Assembly (NCBI GenBank): GCA_011050465.1
Contig: DRFQ01000001.1
Coordinates: 1 to 37,224, forward strand
Origin: Candidatus Nealsonbacteria bacterium
GTDB taxonomy: Bacteria > Patescibacteriota > Minisyncoccia > Minisyncoccales > RBG-13-36-15
DNA: 37,224 nt
Reading direction: 5' to 3'
The translations under genes were made by a program, and so were the position numbers. Below the pieces are notes generated by a model that worked only from the letters and a program-made list of their open reading frames with translations, had not been told where the DNA came from and ran no database searches. Within the stretch, counting starts at the first letter, position 1, and every line of letters starts with the position of its first letter. Shown here piece by piece: positions 1 to 8,818 of this stretch.

Positions 1-2695
1 CCTGACCGGTAGTACTGACAGGAGGGCCAATAACACCTGCTCCACCACAGCCATTGGTAGATTTAGTCAAAGAAGTTGTAGCAGTCTCAGTTCCATCTCC
101 GTTACGGTATTTAACATACCAAGCATATGAAGTGCCGCAAGAAAGCCCTGTACCTTGCCAGGAATTAGTTTGAATCCAGCCTGAATTTGGAGAGTCACCG
201 GAACGATAGAAGTAGTACCCGGAAGAACCAACAGTAGCATTGGTAAAAGAATCAACAGATAAAGATATGGTTGAGAGTGTAGCTGTGCCTGAAAAATTAG
301 TTGGCGTTGGAGCTAGAGTATAGGCAGAGGAGGTTGAAGAATAGGATGATCCATTATCAGTTGTATCTTTAACTTTAACCCTGTAAGTGTATTGGGTATT
401 GGCTGTTAAACCAGCGTCAATGAAACTGGTTGAAGCTTGGTAAGCACTTGAGGAAGAAGCTCCAGAGTTACCTGAAGTTTCTTGGAAGAAATATGGGGTG
501 GAGTGCAGTCCAGCACCTGAGTCTATGGCTGTATCAGCTGTAACTGTTAACTGGGTAGTAGAGCCTGCTGTGACTGAAGATATGGAAACATTGGTTGGTG
601 CTGTGGTGTCTACCTTAAAAGCAATACTACCTGAATTGGCAGTTGCATATGAGCTTTCAGCTGCATCATCATCAATACCTTTAACTCTCCAGTAGTATGA
701 ACCATCAGATAAGGTTTGGTCTTCTTCACCTGTAGTATAGCTTCCAGATCCTTCAGCTTGTCCAATAGTAAATGTTCTGGCAGTGCTTTCTGTTGCAAAA
801 CCAGAAACATAGTCTACTACTACAGAACCAAAGTCAGCACTGTCATCTACTTGTATCTGGAACTTAACCTGGTCATTGGTATCTGGGTCTGGAGTGGTAA
901 ATGTTAAGCTTGGGGTATTATCTGTCCCCCAGCTTCCATCAACATAGGCTGTTGGTCCTAATGGAGTTGGGGTAGTTGGTAAACGGTTAACAGTAAATGT
1001 GCCAGACGTTGATGATGAACAAGCATTGTCATCATCACAGACAAAGACATAGTAGTCATTGGATCCAGCATCTCCATCTTGAGCTTCATAGGTAAGATCT
1101 ATTGGGTCATCTGTTACAAAGCTTGCTGAATCTGCCCAGGAGCCTCCATCACAGGTTTGAGTTGTAATGGCATCGGTCTTGCAGATATGTGCTTTAACCA
1201 GGTCCCCGGAGTCTGTGTCATTCCAGTCAGTAGAGAAAGTGGTATTACTGCCTGAGTTAACCGGATCTGGAGTATCGGAAACCGAAGAGATTGTTGGGGT
1301 TGCGTTTGTTGAATCATAGGTAATATAGATGGAGTATTTATTGTTGTTGTGTAATGAGTAACTTGGGTTTTCCGGTGTGGCGTAGTTGTTGGTTTGATCA
1401 TAGTGGCCTTGACTAGCGTCTCCTGAATTATAGTAAAAATCCTGACCCCATGCGCTCTGACCGGTTATCCACATAATAATGTAGGTTGTGCTCCCAGTAA
1501 GGGAAGGTGTACCTGCTAATATACTGGTACGCCAGCCAGGAGTAGTGCTGCAAGTGACAGCGTTACCGACACCGTTTGCTATAATTAGCAAATCGGCTAC
1601 GTTAGCAGTGTGAAGAACCATTACCCCTTTGGCGGGAGAAGACTGAACGCTAGATGCCACATAAAAAGTAATCGAAGTGCCAGTATCAACATCGCTTGGG
1701 GAGGTAAATAAAGAACCAAACAGCTCGCCGCCATTTATATTCGCGGAGGATCCTCCAATCGTCGTATAACCGAAAGTCGGATCGACAATTACAGGATAGG
1801 TCGCAGCATTCAACCATCCTTGGTCAACAGTGATTGTTAGCTCTTCTGACATCTCGTCAATGTCAAGATCAGCCCATATTTGAGCCCCTAAATTATCTAT
1901 CACCATTGGTCTGTAAATATGGAATGCTATGCCTGTTTTATATTTATCGGCTTCCTCTTGTGAGGCGTATATCGGTTGTTTCGTATCGTGATAAACTGCA
2001 TAGGAACCAACCACATTCTCTGGTCGCATTTTTCGTTTTGTTTCTAATAAAGTTATAGGCAGACTTGCTAAATAATTTTGCCAATCTTCTAATGATACTT
2101 CATCTGGTTTCTCCATCTGTCTTCTTTCGTTATACGTATTTAATTGTCTTTGTGCTTCTTCATCAGAAATCTCCGGCTGATAATAAAACTTTAATCCCTG
2201 CGTTTCTATATCAAGAACTATCTTATTTGCCAGTGGTTTCTTTTTAAGGATAACCTCGAATTCAAACCCTCCCTCGTCCATCTGTTCCGTTGGCTCTAGT
2301 GAATATAGGTGAACTTCCACATCCTTACCTTTCCATTTCAGTTTTTTGTTTTCCTGTTTGGGTTTTACTTTTTTATCAAAATTCGCATATTTAACTTTAA
2401 TAAACGTTTCGTCTCCCCATTTTTTTAGTTTAACTTCTGGCGTATCAACTTCTGGTATCTCCACCTCTGACCACTGGCCAAAGGTTATCTTGTAAAGTCC
2501 CTGTTTTTTTGTGACATTTGGTAAATTTTCAAAGCTTCTATTTGGCGGGATAGGCTGTATTCCTGCTGCCTCTTGGATTTTTAAAAAGAAAAAGCCAGAG
2601 GTAATAAGGACCGCTGACAGAATTAAAATCACGATTTTACATAAAATCCCCTGCCTAGTTTTTGGTATTTTTACACTTTTAATTTTTATCTCCAT
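1..2695 (-). CDS. Large secreted protein with fibronectin-III-like repeats, C-terminus beyond the window
   Basis: An uninterrupted minus-strand frame of 898 codons runs from ATG at 2695 to the left edge with no stop, so the C-terminus is missing. AAGGA lies a few bases before the ATG. Residues about 17-39 are a hydrophobic signal anchor after a basic start (MEIKIKSVKIPK). The first 250 residues are a charged extracytoplasmic region of unknown fold. Near residue 300 is TYPVIVDP, a motif I know from large bacterial wall-associated and Rhs-like proteins. From about residue 460 on there are several Ser/Thr/Asp-rich beta-sandwich units resembling fibronectin III or Ig-like domains (for example around TPDPVNSGSNTTFSTDW and TANTQYTYRVKVKD). 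A role in surface attachment or display is inference. The many short frames crossing this region on either strand are shadows. Confidence 0.85.
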   Translation of the reverse strand, partial: MEIKIKSVKIPKTRQGILCKIVILILSAVLITSGFFFLKIQEAAGIQPIPPNRSFENLPNVTKKQGLYKITFGQWSEVEIPEVDTPEVKLKKWGDETFIKVKYANFDKKVKPKQENKKLKWKGKDVEVHLYSLEPTEQMDEGGFEFEVILKKKPLANKIVLDIETQGLKFYYQPEISDEEAQRQLNTYNERRQMEKPDEVSLEDWQNYLASLPITLLETKRKMRPENVVGSYAVYHDTKQPIYASQEEADKYKTGIAFHIYRPMVIDNLGAQIWADLDIDEMSEELTITVDQGWLNAATYPVIVDPTFGYTTIGGSSANINGGELFGSLFTSPSDVDTGTSITFYVASSVQSSPAKGVMVLHTANVADLLIIANGVGNAVTCSTTPGWRTSILAGTPSLTGSTTYIIMWITGQSAWGQDFYYNSGDASQGHYDQTNNYATPENPSYSLHNNNKYSIYITYDSTNATPTISSVSDTPDPVNSGSNTTFSTDWNDTDSGDLVKAHICKTDAITTQTCDGGSWADSASFVTDDPIDLTYEAQDGDAGSNDYYVFVCDDDNACSSSTSGTFTVNRLPTTPTPLGPTAYVDGSWGTDNTPSLTFTTPDPDTNDQVKFQIQVDDSADFGSVVVDYVSGFATESTARTFTIGQAEGSGSYTTGEEDQTLSDGSYYWRVKGIDDDAAESSYATANSGSIAFKVDTTAPTNVSISSVTAGSTTQLTVTADTAIDSGAGLHSTPYFFQETSGNSGASSSSAYQASTSFIDAGLTANTQYTYRVKVKDTTDNGSSYSSTSSAYTLAPTPTNFSGTATLSTISLSVDSFTNATVGSSGYYFYRSGDSPNSGWIQTNSWQGTGLSCGTSYAWYVKYRNGDGTETATTSLTKSTNGCGGAGVIGPPVSTTGQ

Positions 2696-2741
2696 AATTT
2701 CCTTTCTGTTTTTCTATTATATCGAAAAAAAGGGAAATATC

Positions 2742-2786
2742 AATTAAAATTAAAAAAGAGTCGTCTTCAACTAAAAGAACTCTTTT
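2742..2786 (-). terminator. Rho-independent terminator after enolase
   Basis: The arms AAAAGAGT (2754-2761 and its complement at 2779-2786) form an 8-bp stem with a 17-base loop. Read on the minus strand, the second arm runs into TTTTTTAATTTT. It lies about 20 bases past the enolase stop. The stem is AT-rich, so strength is uncertain. Confidence 0.6.
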
Positions 2787-2806
2787 CATACATTTTTATA
2801 TCATAA

Positions 2807-4033
2807 TTATTTTAATTCTTCTTCGATTTTCAACAACCTATTATATTTTGCCATTCTTTCTTTTTTGGTAGGGGCGCCTGATTTTATAAAATCGGCACCG
2901 CTTCCCACTGCCAAATCAGCAATAAAGCTGTCTGGAGTATCACCTCCGCGATGCGAAATAACAGTTTTCCAATTGAATTTTTTTGCCAAGTTGATGGCTG
3001 ATATTGTTTCTGTTACTGTCCCTATTTGATTGGGTTTTATAATAACTGCATTGACACATTGCTCTTGTTCGGCCTTTTTGAATCTCTCTTGATTAGTTAC
3101 TGTTAGGTCGTCGCCGATAACCAAAAGTTGGTTTTTGATATTCGACATAAACATTTTCCATCCCTCCCAATCATCTTCGGCAAACGGATCTTCAATTGCT
3201 AAAATTGGATACTTCTGATAAAGCTTCACATAGAATCTTGATAACTCTTCTCTGTTTAAGGTTTTTCCTTCAAAAGAATATTTCTCATTTCGAAAAAAAG
3301 AAGAAGAAGCAACATCAAGAACAAATTTTACCTTGTTCTCGTGTCCAGTCTCTGATATGGCTTCAGTAATCAGGTCTAAGGCTTCTTCAGTTTTCTTTAA
3401 GGGCGGAATAAAGGCTCCTTCTATTCCTGTCTTTGTTCCTAATTCACCGTAATTTTTCTCTAATATTCGCCGGAGAGTATGGTGAATTTTTGTAACGACA
3501 CGAAACTTGTCGCCAAATGAACCGGCCCGAGTAACGATCATAAATTCTTGAATATCTAAGGCACCGCTTCCGTGAAGTCCGCCCTCTATGCATAAAATAA
3601 AAGGGCTGGGTAAGGCTGGCTCTCTGCGGCTGAGTTCTGAAATCCATTTCCATAATGGTCTTTCTTCAGCTCCCGCTCTACAAATAGCTATTGAGACAGC
3701 TAAGATGGCATTCGCCCCAAGCTTGGATTTGTTTTCTGTTCCGTCCATTTCAATCATCAGCCTGTCTATTTCTTCTTGTTTGGTTGCATCCCTATCAATA
3801 AGCTTGGGGGCAATAATTTGATTAACATTTCTGACGGCTGCCAATACCCCCTTGCCCTGGTGTCTCGTTCCTCCATCTCTCAATTCAACGGCCTCATATT
3901 TGCCCTTAGATATTCCAGAAGGCACCGAAGCTGTAAAAACTCCTGATTCAGTTGTTAGTTTAACTTCTACTGTTGGTTCTCCTTTCGAGTCTAAAATTTC
4001 CTTGGCTTTTAAGTTTTTAATTTTAGATGACAT
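2807..4033 (-). CDS. eno: Enolase (phosphopyruvate hydratase), divergent
   Basis: Interconverts 2-phosphoglycerate and phosphoenolpyruvate in cytosolic glycolysis. 408 residues, slightly short for the family (about 415-430). Recognisable are GGLHGSGALDIQEFMI (catalytic His and Glu), the metal-ligand segments VLDVASS, IEDPF and GDDLTVTN, the catalytic-lysine segment KPNQIGT, and the C-terminal IKSGAP and ERMAKYNRLLKIEEEL. Departures from the usual sequence: the mobile loop SGASTG reads SGISKG (residues 39-44), SHRSGETED reads SHRGGDTPD, and DEGGFAP reads IEGAFIP. All metal ligands appear kept, so activity is expected. It is the last gene of the hydrogenase/TrxR run; its ATG is 52 bases after the thioredoxin reductase stop. 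Confidence 0.93.
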   Translation of the reverse strand: MSSKIKNLKAKEILDSKGEPTVEVKLTTESGVFTASVPSGISKGKYEAVELRDGGTRHQGKGVLAAVRNVNQIIAPKLIDRDATKQEEIDRLMIEMDGTENKSKLGANAILAVSIAICRAGAEERPLWKWISELSRREPALPSPFILCIEGGLHGSGALDIQEFMIVTRAGSFGDKFRVVTKIHHTLRRILEKNYGELGTKTGIEGAFIPPLKKTEEALDLITEAISETGHENKVKFVLDVASSSFFRNEKYSFEGKTLNREELSRFYVKLYQKYPILAIEDPFAEDDWEGWKMFMSNIKNQLLVIGDDLTVTNQERFKKAEQEQCVNAVIIKPNQIGTVTETISAINLAKKFNWKTVISHRGGDTPDSFIADLAVGSGADFIKSGAPTKKERMAKYNRLLKIEEELK

Positions 4034-4085
4034 TTTTGTTCTTTCTTTAATCTAAGTTTTCCAGGCTTTCTTCTAAGCCGGTTCG

Positions 4086-5009
4086 TCACTTTTCCTGAAG
4101 ATAACTATAGGCAGAAAGTGCGGCCTTAGCTCCTTCTCCGCAAGCTATGATAATCTGTTTGTATTTCACATCAGTAACGTCACCAGCGGCAAAAAGACCA
4201 GGAGTTTTAGTGGCACAAGTCTTGTGATCAATTTTGAGCTCGCCCCGCTCATTAAAGTCGACTACATCTTTCACAAAAGCAGTGGCTGGAAGTGAGCCAA
4301 TTTCAACAAAAATACCATTAACTTTAAGTTCTTTTGGCTGTTTTGAAACTTTATCTTCATAAACCAAACTTTCAACAAAATTATTACCCTTAATTTCTTT
4401 GACTATAGCGTTAGTAATTACCGAAATTTTACCAGAGGTTCTTGCTCTTTCTTGGATAACTTCATCAGCTTTTACATGAGGAGCAAATTCCAGGATATAA
4501 ATTTTTGGCGAATATTTTTCCAAGTCCAAAGCAGCTTCAAATCCAGAGTTACCGCCCCCTACAATTGCTACTATTTTATCTTGAAAAAGGGGGGCATCAC
4601 AAGTTGAACAATAAGAAACTCCTTTTCCCATAAATTGATCTTCGCCGGGAACTTTAAGGGGCCTTGGATTCCGGCCGGAAGTAATAATTACTGTCTTGGC
4701 CTGAAAATTATCTTTTTTTAAGGTTGAGACTTCAAATACTGCTCCTTCTTTTTTGATTTTTTTTACTTCTTCATTGCTTTTAATCTCGGTATCAAATTGC
4801 TTAATATGACTTTTAAAACTTTCTATTAACTCTATTCCAGAGATTGAATCAGCTCCGGGCCAATTTTCGACAGAAGAAGTTTTGCCCACCTGGCCGACAA
4901 AGTCTTTAGTAAGCATAAGGGTTTTAATTTTTTTTCTGGCAGCATAAATTCCAGCTGTAATACCTGCCGGACCACCGCCTATTATAATTAAATCGTAGAT
5001 ATTTGGCAT
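4086..5009 (-). CDS. trxB: AhpF-like thioredoxin reductase (FAD, CxxC)
   Basis: Low-molecular-weight thioredoxin-reductase-type flavoprotein, 307 residues. FAD motif GGGPAG is at 11-16, the redox pair C134-S-T-C137 lies in YCSTCDAPLF, the second nucleotide motif is GGGNSG, and the C-terminal FAD motif is GLFAAGDVTD. The NAD(P)-binding loop reads LEFAPHVKADEVIQ rather than the HRRxxxR of NADPH-specific TrxR. This loop and the C-terminal YKQIIIACGEGAKAALSA closely resemble the reductase half of AhpF, which uses NADH. The N-terminal AhpF thioredoxin-like domains are absent. Its physiological partner is not visible; a small thioredoxin is encoded at 21665-21916. It follows the hydrogenase large subunit after a 77-base gap with a hairpin. 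Confidence 0.92.
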   Translation of the reverse strand: MPNIYDLIIIGGGPAGITAGIYAARKKIKTLMLTKDFVGQVGKTSSVENWPGADSISGIELIESFKSHIKQFDTEIKSNEEVKKIKKEGAVFEVSTLKKDNFQAKTVIITSGRNPRPLKVPGEDQFMGKGVSYCSTCDAPLFQDKIVAIVGGGNSGFEAALDLEKYSPKIYILEFAPHVKADEVIQERARTSGKISVITNAIVKEIKGNNFVESLVYEDKVSKQPKELKVNGIFVEIGSLPATAFVKDVVDFNERGELKIDHKTCATKTPGLFAAGDVTDVKYKQIIIACGEGAKAALSAYSYLQEK

Positions 5010-5047
5010 GTGATTTAAATTTAAAAATTATAAATTCTTATTACTTG

Positions 5048-5085
5048 CCCCGCATAATCCGAGCGAAGAGATGATCTGTGCGGGG
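5048..5085. repeat. Inverted repeat between hydrogenase and trxB
   Basis: CCCCGCA at 5048-5054 pairs perfectly with TGCGGGG at 5079-5085, enclosing 24 bases. On the minus strand it begins one base after the hydrogenase large-subunit stop codon. No T-run follows, so it is more likely an intercistronic RNA hairpin or repeat element than a simple terminator. Its CCCCG...CGGGG ends resemble the elements at 23974, 27113 and 29010. Confidence 0.6.
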
Positions 5086-5086
5086 T

Positions 5087-6343
5087 TCAATGTGTGGCGC
5101 ACGTAATACAGGGATCGTAAGCCCTGATTAGCATGGCGATTTTTTGTTTTTTTTGTTCTTTATTTAGTTTTTTCCAGTCTTTTAAATTTTCGAAATCTTC
5201 CAAGTCTTTTTCGAGGTTAGCCAAATTTTGAACAGTAGGAGTAATGATATTTAAATCAGATACTGTGCCATCTTCAGCCACTTGGACGTCATAAAAAAGC
5301 AGCCCCCGGGGAGCTTCCATGGCAACTATTCCTCTGCCGTCTTTCACTTGAAATTCCGGCTTCTCTTCTTTAATCCCTGCCTCTAAAATATTATCTATTA
5401 ATTTTATTGCCTCTTCTAAAAAATGAACTATCTCTATTGCTTGAGCTAAAATATTGTAAAATGGGTTGAAATAGTGATTCTGAATTTTAGACTCTAAGAA
5501 AATCTTTTTAGCTAAAGAGTTTAAATACTGATTGTTGTTTTTTATTCTGGGCAGAGCTCCCACCATGTAACTGTTTCTATAGGATGTTCTCTTAACAACG
5601 CTTTCCGAAATTTGAATCTCTTTTATTTTTCCAAGAAAATCTTTCGTATTTAACCCTTCTATCTTGCCATTATGGACGGCGTATTCTTTATTGTCTGCCA
5701 AACAAATATAATCTGTTTTCCTTTCAAATTCGGGATAATCTAATTTCAGAAAAAATTGAGCTAATCTTTTAACCTCGGGAAGAAGCTTTAAGCAAGCAGC
5801 TTTTAAATTCTCCAAATCTTTTCTTTTTGGTAATTTTCGAAAACCGCCAACAGTTGGAGTTAAAGGATGAACGGCTCTGCCACCGATAATTTCTGTTATT
5901 TTATTGCCAATATCTCTTAATTTTATTGAATAAGAGGCCTCCACCGGGCATTTTTTAATAAGTTCGAGGCCGCTTTCTAATCCCAAAAAATCTGGACAAG
6001 AAAAAAAGAAAAGATGAAGACTATGACTGGTCATTATCTGGCCTGTCATCATTAATTTTCGCAAAAGAAGAGTCTGTTCAGAAATCTTCACATTCAGGGC
6101 AGACTCTATTGCCTTTAGGCTCGTTAAATAATGGACTGTCGGACAAATACCGCAAATTCTGGAAGCTATTTCCGGCAACTCTTCAATCTTCCTGTTTATA
6201 AGGATCCCTTCGATAAGCCTTGCTCCTTCTTCAACTTCTATCCTTGCCTTTTGGATTTCTCCTTTGACAATGTCAGCCAAAAAACTGGCGTGACCTTCGA
6301 TTTTAGCAATATAATCAATTTTTATTTTCTCGTTATCGTGCAT
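5087..6343 (-). CDS. [NiFe] hydrogenase large subunit, group 3-like, no C-terminal extension
   Basis: Catalytic subunit carrying the NiFe(CN)2CO site. 418 residues. The N-terminal motif is R62-ICGICPTVH71 (RxCGxCxxxH) and the C-terminal motif is D410-PCITCATH418 (DPCxxCxxH). The TGA stop directly follows His418, so the peptide normally removed by a maturation endopeptidase is absent. Overall sequence and the pairing with a short small subunit suggest group 3 (soluble, cofactor-coupled; 3b or 3c type), which is inference. Length is typical of group 3. It starts one base after the small-subunit stop, so the two are translationally linked. No diaphorase or ferredoxin subunit lies in the window. 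Confidence 0.93.
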   Translation of the reverse strand: MHDNEKIKIDYIAKIEGHASFLADIVKGEIQKARIEVEEGARLIEGILINRKIEELPEIASRICGICPTVHYLTSLKAIESALNVKISEQTLLLRKLMMTGQIMTSHSLHLFFFSCPDFLGLESGLELIKKCPVEASYSIKLRDIGNKITEIIGGRAVHPLTPTVGGFRKLPKRKDLENLKAACLKLLPEVKRLAQFFLKLDYPEFERKTDYICLADNKEYAVHNGKIEGLNTKDFLGKIKEIQISESVVKRTSYRNSYMVGALPRIKNNNQYLNSLAKKIFLESKIQNHYFNPFYNILAQAIEIVHFLEEAIKLIDNILEAGIKEEKPEFQVKDGRGIVAMEAPRGLLFYDVQVAEDGTVSDLNIITPTVQNLANLEKDLEDFENLKDWKKLNKEQKKQKIAMLIRAYDPCITCATH

Positions 6344-6344
6344 T

Positions 6345-7088
6345 TTATTTTATAAAATATTCTTTCCCTCCAAACCTTTCTAAAATAGATAAGGCTTCTT
6401 TTTCGTTAAAATTTTCTCTTAGTCTTATTTTTAAAATATCTAAACCAATTTTCTCTTTCAATGGTCCTCGACAGCCATCGCAAAAGAAACCCGACTGAGG
6501 ACAAGGAGCTGCACAGCCAGCTAAGGTCACAGGGCCGAAGCAAATTTTCCCTTTATTTAAAAGACAACCATTATTTTTTAAGGGACATTCGAAACAAACC
6601 GGCCTCTTGGGAATTGTAGGGGTCTTCCCTTCAATATACTCCTCCATTATTCTTATGAACTCTTCTTTATTTATCGGGCAACCCGGAATTTCAAAGTCAA
6701 CTTTAACATGCTCTTTCAGCGCTCGCACATCAGGGTTATCTATGCCTTGCGGCTTTTTATAGACATAGTCAATGATTTTTTTCTTGTCAGAATAATTTTT
6801 AATTTTTGCTATTCCTCCCAAGCAAGCGCAGGCCCCTAAGGCTACTAAAATCTTTGATTTTCTTCTAGTTTCCTTCAATCTTCTAAAATCCCTTTTCGTA
6901 ATTGGGCAACCTTCAACAATAGCTATATCATATTCTGGAGGCTCTGGTGAATCTTCGAAAAGTTTAAAATCAGCTAATTCTATTTTCGAAAGAAGGTTTA
7001 GAAATCTATCTCCCAGATTAAATATCTCAATTATACAGCCCTCACAATCAGTCAGTGCCAAGATGGCTACCTTTAGTTTTTTTTTCAT
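6345..7088 (-). CDS. [NiFe] hydrogenase small subunit (Fe-S electron-transfer subunit)
   Basis: Carries electrons from the NiFe site through iron-sulfur clusters. 247 residues, without a Tat signal, so cytoplasmic. Cys ligands of the proximal cluster are in TDCEGC (C15, C18), EGCPI, GACACLGG and IPGCPI. A second Cys-rich half (VCFECPLKNNGC, KGKICFGPVTLAGCAAPCP, FFCDGCRG) fits two further clusters, as in group 3b/3c small subunits. The C-terminal 45 residues are charged and lack a motif I recognise. It lies between the hydrogenase-associated protein (52-base gap) and the large subunit (1-base gap). Confidence 0.92.
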   Translation of the reverse strand: MKKKLKVAILALTDCEGCIIEIFNLGDRFLNLLSKIELADFKLFEDSPEPPEYDIAIVEGCPITKRDFRRLKETRRKSKILVALGACACLGGIAKIKNYSDKKKIIDYVYKKPQGIDNPDVRALKEHVKVDFEIPGCPINKEEFIRIMEEYIEGKTPTIPKRPVCFECPLKNNGCLLNKGKICFGPVTLAGCAAPCPQSGFFCDGCRGPLKEKIGLDILKIRLRENFNEKEALSILERFGGKEYFIK

Positions 7089-7140
7089 TACTTTTATTAT
7101 ATAAGATCTTTAAGGAAAATAAAAAACCCACAAAGAGATT

Positions 7141-7911
7141 TCAAGAAATAGCATTAAGAACAGTTAAAGTTTCTTGAGTATATTTTTGAAGATTTGTTAA
7201 GTCCTTTTTAGTTAAAATCTGGACTGCCAGGTTCCAGTGGAAAGAGATATATTGTCCTAATTTAGGCTGTGGTAATAAATTCCTATTCCAAATAATATAT
7301 TTTTCTTTTATTTTTCCCAGCCGATATTTTTTACCAATCTTTAGGGGTTTGAATTTAACTTTGATCTTACTTTGCGAGAGATTGATTGCTATTACTTTTC
7401 CCCAGCCCACTCGGCAAAGGTCAAGTAATTTACCCCGAAGCTTTACCCTGCCAGTTATAGAACCAATTCTCAAAACATGAAAACTGTGATGTGGTTTAGA
7501 CCCTACTGGAATCTTTTTCGCCTGTTTTGCCGCTATTTTTTTTGGTAAAAGGCCGGACCGCGAAAATTCTTTAACCACCATCTCTTTTAAAGCTTTGGTC
7601 GGAACTTTCTCTAGAAAGTTATTACCGATCCAATATGATTTTACTACTCTTTCATCAAAAGGATCTTTAATTCTATTGCATCTCGCAATTAATTTATAGT
7701 AAGAATAAGCTCCTTCAAATCCTTTGAAAATTTCTCTGATTTTTTTCTCCGCAATCTTTTGACCAGAAAGATATCTAAGTAAATATTGAGTAGCGGACCT
7801 CTCTTGAGGCCCGCAAAAACCAAGCAGATGAGGCTTTATTCCGTAAATAGCGGCTATTTTAAGCCCTCCTAAATTTTCCTGCTTAAAATTTGGGAGGGTA
7901 AATCCTAGCAT
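7141..7911 (-). CDS. Hydrogenase-associated protein, DUF6390-like
   Basis: 256 residues, cytosolic. From memory it resembles a family (DUF6390) encoded beside group 3b hydrogenases in actinobacteria: N-terminal GFCGPQE, then GAYSYYKLIA, DPFDERVVKSYWIGN, the His-rich KPHHSFHVL, and LLDLCRVGWGKVI with a C-terminal FHWNLA. The biochemical role is unknown; the HHSFH and C...W motifs could bind metal or assist cofactor insertion, which is inference. It directly precedes the hydrogenase small subunit, and its start overlaps the 3' end of the EamA transporter gene by 29 bases, so it is almost surely co-transcribed. Start is ATG at 7911. Confidence 0.75.
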   Translation of the reverse strand: MLGFTLPNFKQENLGGLKIAAIYGIKPHLLGFCGPQERSATQYLLRYLSGQKIAEKKIREIFKGFEGAYSYYKLIARCNRIKDPFDERVVKSYWIGNNFLEKVPTKALKEMVVKEFSRSGLLPKKIAAKQAKKIPVGSKPHHSFHVLRIGSITGRVKLRGKLLDLCRVGWGKVIAINLSQSKIKVKFKPLKIGKKYRLGKIKEKYIIWNRNLLPQPKLGQYISFHWNLAVQILTKKDLTNLQKYTQETLTVLNAIS

Positions 7912-8815
7912 AAACTAACAAACTTTTTGCATCGTTAATCATCTCTAAAATCTTTTTTATCCCGAGAATAAAGGCTATTCCTAAAATAATTAAGAATCCA
8001 GCTAAAACATCCTGAACAATTATTCCTTTCCCGAACGCAAAAGAAAGTAAGGTTGTTATTGGCGCACCAAAAAGTAAAATAACCGTAGCCTGATGAACGG
8101 GAATATATTTCAAACCGCTATACCAGGTCATTACATAACCAAAGAGAATGGTGGCGGTAATAAGAACCCAGCTAACTTGAGTGAAAGTCAGAGTGGTTAT
8201 CAAAGATACTTGACCAGTGCCTAATAAAAATAAAGAAATAAAGAAAGCTCCGAAAAACATTCTTGCCCAGGCAACGGTTCTTCCTGGGAGTTCTTTTAAA
8301 ACATATTTAGAAATTGTATTTTCAATTGCCCAAAAAAAGGTTGCCAGGAAAATAAGAAAGTATCCTGAATCTAATGAAAATGAAAAGGATAGTTTGTTTA
8401 GTAAAAGTAAATTACCTAAAATTAAGAAAAATCCTCCTAAAAGAAATCTTTTATCTATTTTCTCTTTTAAGAACAAAATCGCCAAAAAAGCTACATAGAT
8501 AAACATTGTTTTGTGGATAAAAGAGCCTGAGACAGCAGAGGTCATGGAAAGCCCTTTAAAAAATAGTAAAAACGGGATACTACCTCCGATTAATCCGATA
8601 GAAATCAATAAAAGCCATTGTTTTTTGGTTAAATTTCTTAAGACGCGCCAATCTTTCAATGCAAAAAGCAGTCCCATCAATAAAATAGCGACGATTAGAT
8701 TCTTTGACCAAGTAAAAATATAGGGATTAATAACGCTGACGCCAAATTTACTAAGAAAAATGGCGAAACCAGAAATTATAGCGGTTGAAAAAACTAAAAG
8801 ATAACCTTTGTTCAT
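7883..8815 (-). CDS. EamA/DMT-family transporter
   Basis: 310 residues with about ten hydrophobic segments arranged as two repeats of five, the hallmark of EamA (drug/metabolite transporter) proteins; the second repeat begins near FAIENTISKY (FFWAIEN). The family exports or imports amino acids, nucleotides or other metabolites; the substrate cannot be read from sequence. It lies between hypC (stop 3 bases upstream) and the hydrogenase-associated gene (29-base overlap), an unusual place for such a carrier. It may have been captured in the operon, or it may supply something needed for maturation. Confidence 0.88.
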   Translation of the reverse strand: MNKGYLLVFSTAIISGFAIFLSKFGVSVINPYIFTWSKNLIVAILLMGLLFALKDWRVLRNLTKKQWLLLISIGLIGGSIPFLLFFKGLSMTSAVSGSFIHKTMFIYVAFLAILFLKEKIDKRFLLGGFFLILGNLLLLNKLSFSFSLDSGYFLIFLATFFWAIENTISKYVLKELPGRTVAWARMFFGAFFISLFLLGTGQVSLITTLTFTQVSWVLITATILFGYVMTWYSGLKYIPVHQATVILLFGAPITTLLSFAFGKGIIVQDVLAGFLIILGIAFILGIKKILEMINDAKSLLVYARIYPPKF

Positions 8816-8818
8816 GGT

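Noticed and set aside
5084-5089. TGA after the hydrogenase His read as glycine (Gracilibacteria code)
   Set aside because: Read-through gives a non-family tail and crosses a hairpin; other genes also end normally at TGA.
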